A stretch of DNA of 64,000 nt from Amyelois transitella (Eukaryota > Arthropoda > Insecta > Lepidoptera > Pyralidae). The position numbers were made by a program, and so were the translations under genes. The stretch covers positions 9,450,501-9,514,500 of the forward strand of contig NC_083522.1 in the NCBI RefSeq assembly GCF_032362555.1, written 5' to 3'. This document shows, one piece after another, positions 20,486 through 29,791 of this stretch. Under the pieces are notes generated by a model that saw nothing but the letters and a program-made list of their open reading frames with translations, did no database searches and was not told the origin of the DNA. Position 1 is the stretch's first letter. Each line of letters opens with the position of its first letter.

Positions 20486-20520
20486 TATAAGTAAAACGAA
20501 CTTTAGTTCTTTCGGTCAGT
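20486..20520 (+). promoter_or_regulatory. Core promoter of K2 (TATA box and initiator)
   Basis: TATAAG lies at 20486-20491 and an arthropod initiator TCAGT at 20516-20520. The TATA box starts about 32 nt before the presumed +1 A (20518), a normal spacing. This gives a 5' UTR of about 23 nt before the ATG at 20541. Inferred from motifs only. Confidence 0.6.
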
Positions 20521-20540
20521 ATTATAACGACTACACAATC

Positions 20541-23243
20541 ATGGACACAGTAAAAGTACGTGGACTTCTCGCAGATATCGCTAATGAACAAAACTATGAA
20601 GATTATTCCATCGAAATAACTCCTATATCTTCTGGTGGAGCAAATTATACCTCAGTGTTATTCACCGCTAAAATTTCAGCACCAAACAAACAAGATTTGG
20701 AACTCTTCGGCAAAGTTGCTTCAATCAATGCCCAGATGCGGGAAGAAACACCAATCTTGTTCTATGATATAGAACGCTTTGCGTATACGGAATTAGCTAA
20801 AATATATGAAAACATTGAGCGAAAACATGGCATACCAAAAGAAGATAGATTGGTTTTATCTAAGTACTATGGGAGCAGTGCAGTGACTTATGAAGAGACC
20901 ATCGTTTTTGAGAATTTAAGTGCCAAAGGGTTCACAGTTCACGACAGAATGAAATCGGTTGATTGGCAATATGCTTCTAAGGCTATAGAAGTGTTAGCGA
21001 AATTTCATGCTCTCTCTATGTGTTATGCAGAAGAATATCCAGAAAGTTTTAAGAAGCATCAAAATAAATTTTCGTTAGACTCTATGTGCACTGCTTACTC
21101 TAAAGGTCTGGAAATGTTCTTACCATTTTCTACAGCGGTAGTGAAAGATGAGAACAAAGAAAGATACAAAAGGTTTTTTGACAATGTAGACTTGAAACAA
21201 TTATTCCAGCCTGTCGGCAAACCAGTGTTTGTGCATGGTGATTACAGACCCAGCAATTTGATGCATAGAAATAATGAGGTGAGTTTATTCTGATCATAAT
21301 CTCGGAAACTTGTGAAGGATTTATATTAATGAATTGAGAAAGAACGGTCTAGTAGCGTACCAGCAGAGGGTGCTAACACACAAAGATGAGAGAAAGACAA
21401 CATTAAAAAAAGACAATTTATACATACATACATAAAATCACGCCTCTTTCCCGGAGGGGTAGGCAGAGACTACCTCTTCCCACTTGCCACGATCTCTGCA
21501 TACTTCCTTCGCTTCATCTACATTCATAACTCTCTTCATGCAAGCTCGGCGGTTTCGGGTACTTTTGACCAGGACGTCCTTAATTTGATCAAGATACGTT
21601 CGTCTAGGTAATCTACTTTAATTAATCAAAAAAGACAATTTTGTGAGCATTAATTTTGATAGACCTACCTACAGTTTTCTGTACATAAATTGTTACAATT
21701 TCCAAGAAATGACTCACAATTTCGTGCCACATTTGCTATAAAATGACTTACTTACATTACAGGACAGTAGTCTTGACCTCATCCCAGTAGATCTGCAGAC
21801 CTTACTGCCTGGTTCTGGAGTTTTGGACCTGTTCTACTTCATCTTCACGGCCACAGACGGAGCTTTCAGGAAACAGTACTACAACAATCTTATAGACCAT
21901 TATTACGCCACGCTCAGTCGCATGCTGAGAGCATATGGTCTCAACCCTGATAAAGCCTATTCGAGGGAAGACTTCGACAACGAATTAAAAGAGGTAATAC
22001 ATTTTAGAAACCAAAACCCGGAGGTCCCGGGTTCGAATCCCGGCCAGGGCATGATGAGAATTGGGATTTTTTTTTGGCAATAGGTTAGCAACCTGTCTAT
22101 ATGACAATTTTTAAGTGATATGAAGTGTCCCATAATACTCGTAGCGAATAAACATTTCGAATTTGAATTCTTTATGGCAGAAGCTGGTTTCTGCTTTTCT
22201 CAATTTCATTTTTGTAATTAATCTATACATAAAACAGTAAAAATATTTTGTCTGTACATTTAGTATTTTTGACTTTATTGGATAGAGGGACACTTAGAAT
22301 GAATACTAGACAGTAAAAATTTATTTTTTTATTTTTTATCTGTCTACCTGTATGTATGATCACGCTTATTCCCGAAAGTACTGAACCGATTTACTTAAAA
22401 CATTCACCAATTGCTTTGTTTTAACTCAGAAAAACATTTAAAGTTTGTTTCATCAAAATTGGTTCACTAAAAACAAAGTTGTCGTCATTTGAATGAACTC
22501 AAGGCATGAGTTTGCTTGCAAATAAGTTTACGCGGAAAAAATCGAAATTTACGCGGACGAAGTCGCGGGCAACAGCTAGTTTTAAATATGTACATACAAA
22601 CATACATATAGTCACGTCTATATCCCTTAGGTAGACAGAGCCAATAGTCCCGAAAAGACTGAATGGCCATATTCAGCTGCTCGGCTTAATGATGGAATTG
22701 AGATCCAAATAGTGACAGGTTGCTAGCCCATCGCCTAAAAAAGAATCACAAGTATGTAAGCCTATTCCTTAGTCGCCTTTTACGACATCCATGATAAAGA
22801 AATGGAGTGGTCCTATTCTTTTTTGTATTGGTGCCGAGAACCACACGGCAAAATTTTAAATATGTGACAAACAAACATACATAAAATCACGCCTCTTTCC
22901 CGGAGGGGTAGGCAGAGACTACCTCTTTCCACTTGCCATCCATCTCTGCATATTTCCTTCGCTTCATCCACATTCATAACTCACTTCATGCAAGCTCGGC
23001 GGTTTCGGGTACTACGGGTGACAAAGAAAACTTTTGGAAAAATCGGCATTTCCTCTTACCCAGCGAATCCACTTCGGCCTGGTGGCTACTGCGTTGACGT
23101 TGCCCCTGGTGACAGTGGAGGCGGAGGACGCACCAGATGCGGCGGACCCCAGCTTCAATGACCTCCAGATGAAGACTGGCAAGACCTTGCCGGAGAGACT
23201 TAACGACATTGTCGATGAGTTCGTCTTGAGGGATCTGTTATAG
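20541..23243 (+). CDS. K2: CHK/EcKinase-like small-molecule kinase, 382 aa
   Basis: Three exons: 20541-21278, 21763-21993 and 23064-23243 (TAG stop; 383 codons). Motifs: GGANYTSVLF, Lys in FGKV, catalytic loop HGDYRPSN (Asp ~234), and VDLQ (Asp ~256) where K1 has VDFQ and K3 VDYQ, so the metal-binding Asp is kept and only the next residue varies. The middle exon is exactly 231 nt, as in K1 and K3. The KSVDWQYASKAIEVLAKFHA block is nearly the same as in K1, which marks the two as recent inverted duplicates. Intron 1 carries an RTE-like LINE fragment; intron 2 carries T1, R1 and LINE fragments. A TATA plus initiator promoter lies just upstream and AATAAA just downstream. A cytosolic kinase of unknown substrate. 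Confidence 0.93.
21420..21627 (-). mobile_element. RTE-like LINE 3' fragment in K2 intron 1
   Basis: LINE 3' end in reverse orientation, flanked by AAAAAAGACAATTT (21406-21419 and 21628-21641). Confidence 0.85.
22015..22056 (+). mobile_element. T1 SINE B-box fragment
   Basis: About 40 bp around GGTTCGAATCC, just after K2 exon 2. Not a tRNA gene: no acceptor stem or other arms. Confidence 0.65.
22545..22581 (+). mobile_element. H2 3' terminal fragment
   Basis: Only the GCGGACGAAGTCGCGGGC hairpin and AACAGCTAG end. Confidence 0.6.
22605..22850 (-). mobile_element. R1 retroposon
   Basis: Near full length, reversed, in K2 intron 2. Confidence 0.85.
22872..23017 (-). mobile_element. RTE-like LINE 3' fragment in K2 intron 2
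   Basis: LINE 3' end in reverse orientation, flanked by GTGACAAA (22864-22871 and 23018-23025). It ends about 46 bp before the acceptor of K2 exon 3. Confidence 0.82.
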
Positions 23244-23255
23244 TTAGATATAGAA

Positions 23256-23261
23256 AATAAA
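23256..23261 (+). terminator. Polyadenylation signal of K2
   Basis: AATAAA 12 nt after the K2 stop; a second one follows closely. Confidence 0.6.
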
Positions 23262-23321
23262 TTAATAAATAAAAAGTCTCCATCTTTTAATATGTAATTA
23301 TTGTTGCTTTCTATTTTTTAT

Positions 23322-23400
23322 GTGCCGTGTGGTTCCCGGCACCAATAAAAAAAAATAGGACCACTCCTTTTCTTTCCTATGGGTGTCGTAAAAGGCGGCT
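23322..23400 (+). mobile_element. R1 5' fragment
   Basis: Head hairpin to the GTCGTAAAAGGCGGCTAAG block only. Confidence 0.78.
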
Positions 23401-23444
23401 AAGTGTAGAAATAAAACCATTAAAGACTGAACGAAAATTAAAAC

Positions 23445-23640
23445 ATACATACATACATACATATGATCACGTCTATATCCCTTGCGGGGTAGACAGAGCC
23501 AACAGTCTTGAAAAGACTGAATGGCCACGTTCAGCTATTTGGCTTAATGATAGAACCGAGATTCAAATAGTGACAGGTTGCTAGCCCATCGCCTAAAAGA
23601 GGAATCCTAAGTTTATAAGCCTATCCCTTAGTCGCCTATT
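23445..23640 (-). mobile_element. R1, 5'-truncated
   Basis: Reversed, with long CATA tail. Confidence 0.82.
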
Positions 23641-23784
23641 CGAAAATTAAAACAGTTTATTGAAATGTTAATCTATACAATTAGCGGGAAGCAGCGTAAG
23701 GAAAAAGTTGACGGGAGGCGTCACAACTGGGCCACAGATAAAATAGACTGGTACAGGCATGGGCGTTGTTTACATTATTCCAAC

Positions 23785-23965
23785 ACTAAGGGATACGCTT
23801 ATAGATAAACTTATGATTCCTCTTTTAGGCGATGGGCTAGCAACCTGTCACTATTTGAATCTCAATTCTATCATTACGCCGAGCAGCTGAACGTGGCCTA
23901 TCAGTCTTTTCAAGACTGTTGGCTCTGTCTACCTCACAAGTGATATAGACGTGACGTATGTGTGA
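23785..23965 (+). mobile_element. R1, 5'-truncated
   Basis: Starts at AAGGGATACGC; tail degraded. Confidence 0.8.
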
Positions 23966-24483
23966 ATATTTAGTGCAGTTTTAACAGTAACATTAAGATC
24001 TAGTTTAAAAAGGAGCACTTAAGTATTTTATATAGATTCGCCGCTCAAAACTACGATATCTTCATAATAATATGCTATGCACGTTACACAATAAATAAAG
24101 AGATTACGACCAAAGTTCAAAAGCAATATATGTAATTATATCACGTTTTTTTTTAATAATACTCACCAATAATGTCTATATGCTTTGTATATGTGCACTG
24201 TAATTCCGGTTCATATCTGTTCCAACAAAATTTTGCTAGTCATATTACAAAAATACCTTGAGTACCTACAAAATAAGGGTTCACATCATGCAGGCAGCAT
24301 TGCTCTTAAAAGCTGAAATCCTCAATATGCTCACAAAATTTCATGAGAATCGGTCAAGCCGTTTCGGAGGAGTACGGGAAAATTTTATATACATATAAGA
24401 TTATAAACCTACATAAACATACCTAAGATAAATCACATACCCAGGACAGATACTGAACCAAAGCTATAAGTGCGAAGTTATGT
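23966..24483. other. Intergenic AT-rich DNA
   Basis: No gene. 24320-24380 (TTCATGAGAATCGGTCAAGC) looks like debris of a dispersed repeat. Confidence 0.45.
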
Positions 24484-24717
24484 AGCCGTGTGGTTCCCGG
24501 CACCTTTAGAAAAAAGAATATTACCACTCCATCTCTTTTCCATGGGATATGCTTACAAACTTGGGATTCTTTTTTAGGCGATGGGTTAGCAACCTGTCAC
24601 TATTTGAATCTCAATTCTATCATTTAGCCAAATAGCTGAATGCCATTCAGTCTTTTCAAGACTGTTGGCTCTGTCTACTCCGCAAGGGATATAGACGTGA
24701 CCATATGTATGTATGAA
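24484..24717 (+). mobile_element. R1 retroposon
   Basis: Near full length with small internal deletions. Confidence 0.83.
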
Positions 24718-24961
24718 GTACGTAATATAATTTGATAAGATTCTTTTAGATATTGCCAGTCAGCATTAGAATACCAACCCAAGTATTTATATCTTCATTG
24801 AACTCCAAAGGTCTTGGCAAAATTATTATGTTTATATAACACTTATCTTAAAATACTGATAGGAATAGTAATAAGCTATTGTAAATATTTAAGTGAACGG
24901 CTTATAAACTTGGGGTTCTTCTTGTAGTCAACGGGCTAGCAACCTATTTGAATCTCAATTA

Positions 24962-25738
24962 GGCGATTATCACACGGCACCGCGCACCGCCGCGGAGGGC
25001 GGTGGCGGTAACGCGGATTTCGCAGCGGTGCACCGCGCGGTAAGGCGGTTTACGCGCCTGTACGCGCGGATGGATTTAACGCGGTTTTGACCAGTTTGAT
25101 TGCAGACGCTGGCAAGAATGGACGCTGAAGTGGTGGCAGCAATCTGGCTTTTATGGCGCAGAAAGAAAAAAATAAGAAGATACTGGGTCATCCATTTTTA
25201 CGAAGCAGAACTCTAAATGGGTCATTCATGTTATTCTATAAAAGTTTGAGAAAATACGAAGATAAATTTTTTAATTATACGCGAATGTCCACTTCTTCAT
25301 TTGATTATTTGTTAGCAAAAATAAGGAAAGCAATTTCTGGAGTAAATACAAACATGCGTCCTTGTATTTCGCCGGAAGAAAAGCTTCTTGTTCAGTTTTA
25401 GGAGTCTATCACTATATTGTGTGCTTTTCATGTCCCAGATAGCAGAGCGACTTTGAATCTCTGAAATAAACTTTTCGACATCGAAATCCATTTTTAAATT
25501 GCGACACGTCTTGCTTCCACGATGTTCCGCGCGGTTATGCGGTGCCACGTGTGTGAGAGGTGCCGCCCCTCCGCGCTGCCGTCCGCGCGGAGAGGCGGTG
25601 GCGGCGAGAGCACCGCTCGACCGCGCGGTCGGGCGGTGAACATGTGTTTAGTATCAACGGATTTAGTAGAGGCTTATGCGACATGAGATCCGCTTCACCG
25701 CCTGCCGCGGCGGTGCGCGGTGCCGTGTGATAATCGCC
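24962..25738 (+). mobile_element. PIF/Harbinger-type DNA transposon, internally deleted
   Basis: Terminal inverted repeats of about 34 bp begin GGCGATTATCACACGGCACC at both ends. The target duplication is TTA (24959-24961 and 25739-25741), which fits PIF/Harbinger. Subterminal DNA is very CpG-rich, with repeated CCGCGCGGT and GCGGTG motifs. Length is 777 bp, too short for an autonomous element. It is inserted inside an R1 copy. Confidence 0.85.
25118..25401 (+). pseudogene. Harbinger (HARBI1-like) transposase N-terminal remnant
   Basis: The frame from ATG 25118 reads to about 25187, then the homology continues in a shifted frame (HPFLRSRTLNGSFM ... EDKFFNYTRMSTSSFDYLLAKI ... MRPCISPEEKL) and stops at 25401. 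This resembles the start of PIF/Harbinger transposases and HARBI1-like nucleases. The catalytic DDE part is absent, so the copy cannot make active transposase. Confidence 0.72.
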
Positions 25739-25792
25739 TTAGCTGGACGAGGCGTTTCAGTCTTTTCAAGATTGTTGAGTTATTTAATACTA

Positions 25793-26003
25793 GACGCCGC
25801 CCGCGACTTAGTCCGCGTGGATAACCTGTCATTACTTAACAATCAATCCCGCGGGTACTCCGGGATAAAAAGTAGCCTATATGTTATTCTGGGTCTTCAG
25901 CTACCTACATACCAAATTTGATCGTAATCGGTTTAGTAGTTTTTGCGTGACAAACATCCATACTGACATACTCACAAACTTTCGCATTTATAATATTTGT
26001 ACG
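25793..26003 (+). mobile_element. LEP1-like Helitron H1
   Basis: GCCGCCCGCGACTTAGTCCG end, CTCCGGGATAAAAAGTAGCC core and AACTTTCGCATTTATAATAT end. Confidence 0.7.
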
Positions 26004-26330
26004 ACTGTACCTCGTTGTAGCTACTATCTCTTACCTAGATATGATCCGTTCAGATACCTATCTTGTTGACTGGAAAAGGTCCTTCCTGGGGATAAATCCG
26101 CCGTTTTGCAGTATCGTTTTAGTCATATTATGTTTTTTGTAACTCTGTTATGTACGATAAACTATTTATAAACAAATAATAGATCCGCCATTGCAAATGA
26201 TTTATTTTTATTATAACTTATGCACTATTTCTTGTAACTATGTAAATTTCTGTGCAATAAAGATATAACATACACATAGGTACATAAAAATTCTTGTTTT
26301 ATTTATAAAGGCTATTTAAAAAAATATCAA

Positions 26331-28186
26331 GAAAGAAGAGTATAAAGAGGATTTTGATAAAAGGCTATCAGAAGACTTTCAGTCAAATCTGAAAGTATTC
26401 TGGAAATCCGTAAGGTCAGCCCGAGGAAATACTATAACCAGAGAGCTGACTAGGATCAGATGCCAGGATGGTAGCGTTGTGAAAGGAGAAGAATGTGTAC
26501 TAAAGATATGGAAGGACTATTTTGAAAGTTTATTTGAAAAAAAGGAAGGAAATAAGAAAGATTTCTGCTATAGCGAAGAAAAAGAGAATGAGATGGAAGG
26601 CGAAATTGAAATGTTCGAAATTGTGGAAGCACTTAAGAGTATGAAAGCGGGAAAGGCTGCTGGGTGTGATAGAGTGTCGGTCGAGATGCTTAAAGCAGGA
26701 AAAGGCGTAGTAGCTAGTCAGTTGTACTGCCTTTTCAATTTGTGTTGGAGAAGCGGCCGAGTACCAAAAGATTGGTGTAAGGCTGTTATCGTGCCACTTT
26801 ACAAAGGAAAAGGGTCACAGCTGGACTGCAAAAATTATCGTGGTATAAGCCTGCTTAGCGTCGTCGGCAAATTGTATGCTAAGGTATTGATTAATAGAGT
26901 CAGGAATGAAACTGATGACAAAATATGGGATGCTCAAGCGGGATTTCGAAAGGGAATGGGATGTACTGATCAGGTCTTTTCCTTGCGGTGCATAGCCGAA
27001 AAGTTTTTGGCCAAGAGTCAAAAAGTCTATTGCACATTCGTAGATCTGGAAAAGGCCTATGACAGAGTTGAGAGGAATGAATTGTGGTCAGCACTTTCTA
27101 TGCATGGGGTGAGCAGTCTCTTAATACGAGCACTGAAATCCTTATATGAGGATTCGAGTGCTTGTGTCAGGATAAACGGAGCGCACACTGAGTGGTTTAA
27201 GATTGAGAAAGGCGTTAGGCAAGGATGTGTTGCGTCACCGTGGCTGTTCAACCTATTTATGGATAGCTGTTTGACAGATTTGAAAGAGTCTAAAAGTGGA
27301 TTAAGGATGAATGAGTTACTCGTCAAATGTCTGCTCTATGCCGACGATCAGGTTATACTGGCGTCATCAGCGGAGGAGTTACAGGAGATGGTAAACTGTA
27401 TGCATGAAGCTTTAAAAGAGAAAGGAATGAAAGTGAACGTAAGTAAAACTAAAACACTGGTTTTTGAAATGGAGAAAGAAATGACAGCATGTAATATTTT
27501 GATTGGAGGAGAAAAAGTGGAGCAAGTGAAAGAGTTTGTATATCTAGGATCAAAGTTTACATCAGATGGCAAGTATGATAGTGATATTGAAAGGAGAGTG
27601 AACGCGGGGAACATGGTGAATGGAGCTTTGCATGCCTTTATGAGCAGTCAGAAACTATCCAAAAAGGCTCGACTGGCTGTGCACAGGGGCGTGTTGGTCC
27701 CGACATTAATGTATGGGAGTGAAAGTTGGGTATGGCAAAAGAAGCATGAAAGCAGAATAAATGCAGTGGAAATGAGAGCGTTAAGGAGTATGATGGGTGT
27801 GAAATTGAGTGACAGGATAAGGAACAGCGTGATAAGGGAATGTTGTGATGTGAAAGAAGATGTAGTTACAGGAATAGAAAAGGGTATGTTAAGATGGTTC
27901 GGTCATGTGGAGAGGATGAATGAAAGCAGGTTGACTAAGCAGATATACAAGGAGAGTGTGGAGGGAAAGGTCGGAGTGGGAAGACCTAGACGAACGTATC
28001 TTGATCAAATTAAGGACGTCCTGGTAAAGGGTCAGGTCAAAAGTACCCGAAACCGCCGAGCTTGTATGAAGAGAGTTATGAATGTGGACGAAGCGAAAGA
28101 AGTATGCAGAGATCGTGGCAAGTGGAAAGAGGTAGTCTCTGCCTACCCCTCCGGGAAAGAGGCGTGATTTTATGTATGTATGTATG
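26331..28186 (+). mobile_element. RTE-like LINE, 5'-truncated, with 14-bp target-site duplication
   Basis: This is the longest copy of the LINE family in the window. It is flanked by perfect copies of TAAAAAAATATCAA (26317-26330 and 28187-28200), so its ends are exact. It starts inside the reverse-transcriptase region (no endonuclease domain) and ends with GGCGTGATTT and a (TATG)n run. The 3' tail marks about 14 shorter copies elsewhere in the window. Confidence 0.92.
26332..28167 (+). CDS. LINE reverse transcriptase, N-terminally truncated
   Basis: Open from the insertion boundary to TGA at 28165-28167; the first Met is not a true start because the element is truncated. Seen in order: KNYRGISLLSVVGKLYAKVL, QAGFRKGMGCTDQ, the catalytic block FVDLEKAYD, VRQGC, then the YADD active site (about codon 336 of the open frame), and a C-terminal GMLRWFGHVERM region ending in YPSGKEA. 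These are non-LTR reverse-transcriptase motifs; the C-terminal part resembles RTE-type endonuclease-reverse transcriptases of Lepidoptera. The missing N-terminus would hold the apurinic-like endonuclease. There are no stops or frameshifts in about 612 codons, so the insertion is young or its parent was active recently. The exact clade needs a tree. Confidence 0.88.
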   Translation, partial: KEEYKEDFDKRLSEDFQSNLKVFWKSVRSARGNTITRELTRIRCQDGSVVKGEECVLKIWKDYFESLFEKKEGNKKDFCYSEEKENEMEGEIEMFEIVEALKSMKAGKAAGCDRVSVEMLKAGKGVVASQLYCLFNLCWRSGRVPKDWCKAVIVPLYKGKGSQLDCKNYRGISLLSVVGKLYAKVLINRVRNETDDKIWDAQAGFRKGMGCTDQVFSLRCIAEKFLAKSQKVYCTFVDLEKAYDRVERNELWSALSMHGVSSLLIRALKSLYEDSSACVRINGAHTEWFKIEKGVRQGCVASPWLFNLFMDSCLTDLKESKSGLRMNELLVKCLLYADDQVILASSAEELQEMVNCMHEALKEKGMKVNVSKTKTLVFEMEKEMTACNILIGGEKVEQVKEFVYLGSKFTSDGKYDSDIERRVNAGNMVNGALHAFMSSQKLSKKARLAVHRGVLVPTLMYGSESWVWQKKHESRINAVEMRALRSMMGVKLSDRIRNSVIRECCDVKEDVVTGIEKGMLRWFGHVERMNESRLTKQIYKESVEGKVGVGRPRRTYLDQIKDVLVKGQVKSTRNRRACMKRVMNVDEAKEVCRDRGKWKEVVSAYPSGKEA

Positions 28187-28200
28187 TAAAAAAATATCAA

Positions 28201-28522
28201 ATTCGTTAGCGATTAATAACAATAAGAAGTCGGTTAATGTATTAAGTCTTTTCAATTAAAGCTGTCCATTTACTTTATTTATCAAAATATTTGAAACAGG
28301 ACAATGACTGACTGACTGACTGATATCAGCACATTTCAAACCGTTGGGTCTAGAGGTTTTAATTTATAGTTTTTTTTAAGTGGTATATAGAGTGGATTTC
28401 CTGGTTTTTTTATTTTTATTTATTTACTTTATTTCATAGCCATTAGCATTAGGTGTGTCAAAACTAATGTAATAAGTCATACCTACATTAAAATCCTTAT
28501 TTTGTTTTTATTTTTTATTTTT
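28201..28522. other. Intergenic, nothing recognised
   Basis: AT-rich DNA with a short (ACTG)n run near 28305. Confidence 0.5.
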
Positions 28523-28665
28523 AGCCTGGTTCTTGGATGTTTATCTATAAAAGTATTTATAATAAAATATAGTATCGTTGAGTTTGTATCTCGTAACACA
28601 AGTTTCGAACTTACTTCGAGGCTAACTCAATCTGTGTAATTTGTCCCGTATATATTTATATGTTT
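28523..28665 (+). mobile_element. T1 SINE, 5'-truncated
   Basis: Starts at the GCCTGG block and runs through the tail. Confidence 0.75.
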
Positions 28666-28824
28666 TATTTATTTTCTTGTTTAGTAGGTGTTTTACAATA
28701 TTACGTCAATATCCGCCATTATTGTTTACTAGATTTACCCACATTTTCGCCAGCGTGAATTATGCGCTACCTACAAAAGAATACAGGTTTTTCACAAATG
28801 CCAAGGGAACTTCAGCTTTAACCG

Positions 28825-28928
28825 CCGTTTATAAGCCTGTCCCTTTGTCGCCTTAAACGACATCCATCCATAATGCCGTGTGGTTCCCAGCACCAATAAA
28901 AAAAAGAATAGGACCACTCCATCTCGGA
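28825..28928. mobile_element. R1 fragments in opposite orientation
   Basis: A reversed central piece (28825-28868) and a plus-strand head (28873-28928). Confidence 0.7.
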
Positions 28929-29791
28929 TATCAATAAAAAATATATAATCGTGCATTCAACAGCTAGATTTATTGTAATCTGTGCTAATAGATCCTACCT
29001 GTAATTAACGAGAAATATAACACATATTGCGCATGAGCATATAAAAAATATAAATTAATATAAATGATATAAAACATAAGATCTAGCGACAAATGCATTT
29101 TTAATCGCTGGACCTACTTAGATAAAACAACACATGCTTAACAGCTCATTGCGTCAAAACACTGCTCAATTAATGTGCAATTCGCTAAGTGAAATTTGTT
29201 TGTATACTTATTTTTTTTTAAACATAGGCTGTTCTTACAAATATCTTCTTATTCTTAAGATAATATTTTTTAATCATTCAATTTTATTAGTAATATTTTA
29301 TACAGAGAGAAAAATAGGAAGAAAATTTGAGAAATTTAAGCAGTATTGAAGATTTCTTGAAGTGATTAGAAAGACTTACTGTTATAAATACCTCAAATAT
29401 ACTATTATAAAATATTTTTTAAAAAACTTTATAATTTCAATTCTCTTAAATCAATGTTAATGTTGTTTTTTCTACAACCAAATTAAACTAGTTTGCCAGA
29501 TCTTGTGTTTGTATTAACCAAGAATCTGGCTAACTGGTACACAGGTAGTTACTTAGTTACTCGAACATTGCGAACCAAACAAATCCATAAATAAAATTTT
29601 AATAATAATTATTGCAAACATCAATTAAACATATTTACGCAAGAGTTACTTCAAAAATTAGTGTTTTATACAAAAAAAAAAGAAAACAATTGATAGAAAT
29701 ATTTAACTTAGCGAACTGACATCGCGTATTTTCGTCACGACCATCATTGCATTGTGTCACAATCAAACCAGTAATCTCGCGGTCAGCAATC
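28929..29791. other. Upstream region of K3
   Basis: AT-rich, free of the R1 and LINE families for about 860 bp; probably holds the K3 promoter. No clear TATA-initiator pair. Confidence 0.45.

Larger units (their letters stand above)
24895..25778 (+). mobile_element. R1 split by the Harbinger element
   Basis: R1 middle at 24895-24961 and 3' part at 25739-25778, with the transposon between. Confidence 0.75.

Noticed and set aside
26815-27614. Minus-strand open frames across 26.8-27.6 kb
   Set aside because: Shadows of the intact plus-strand reverse transcriptase.
29747-29791. Upstream in-frame ATG of K3
   Set aside because: Adds 15 residues absent from K1 and K2; ATG 29792 aligns with their starts.
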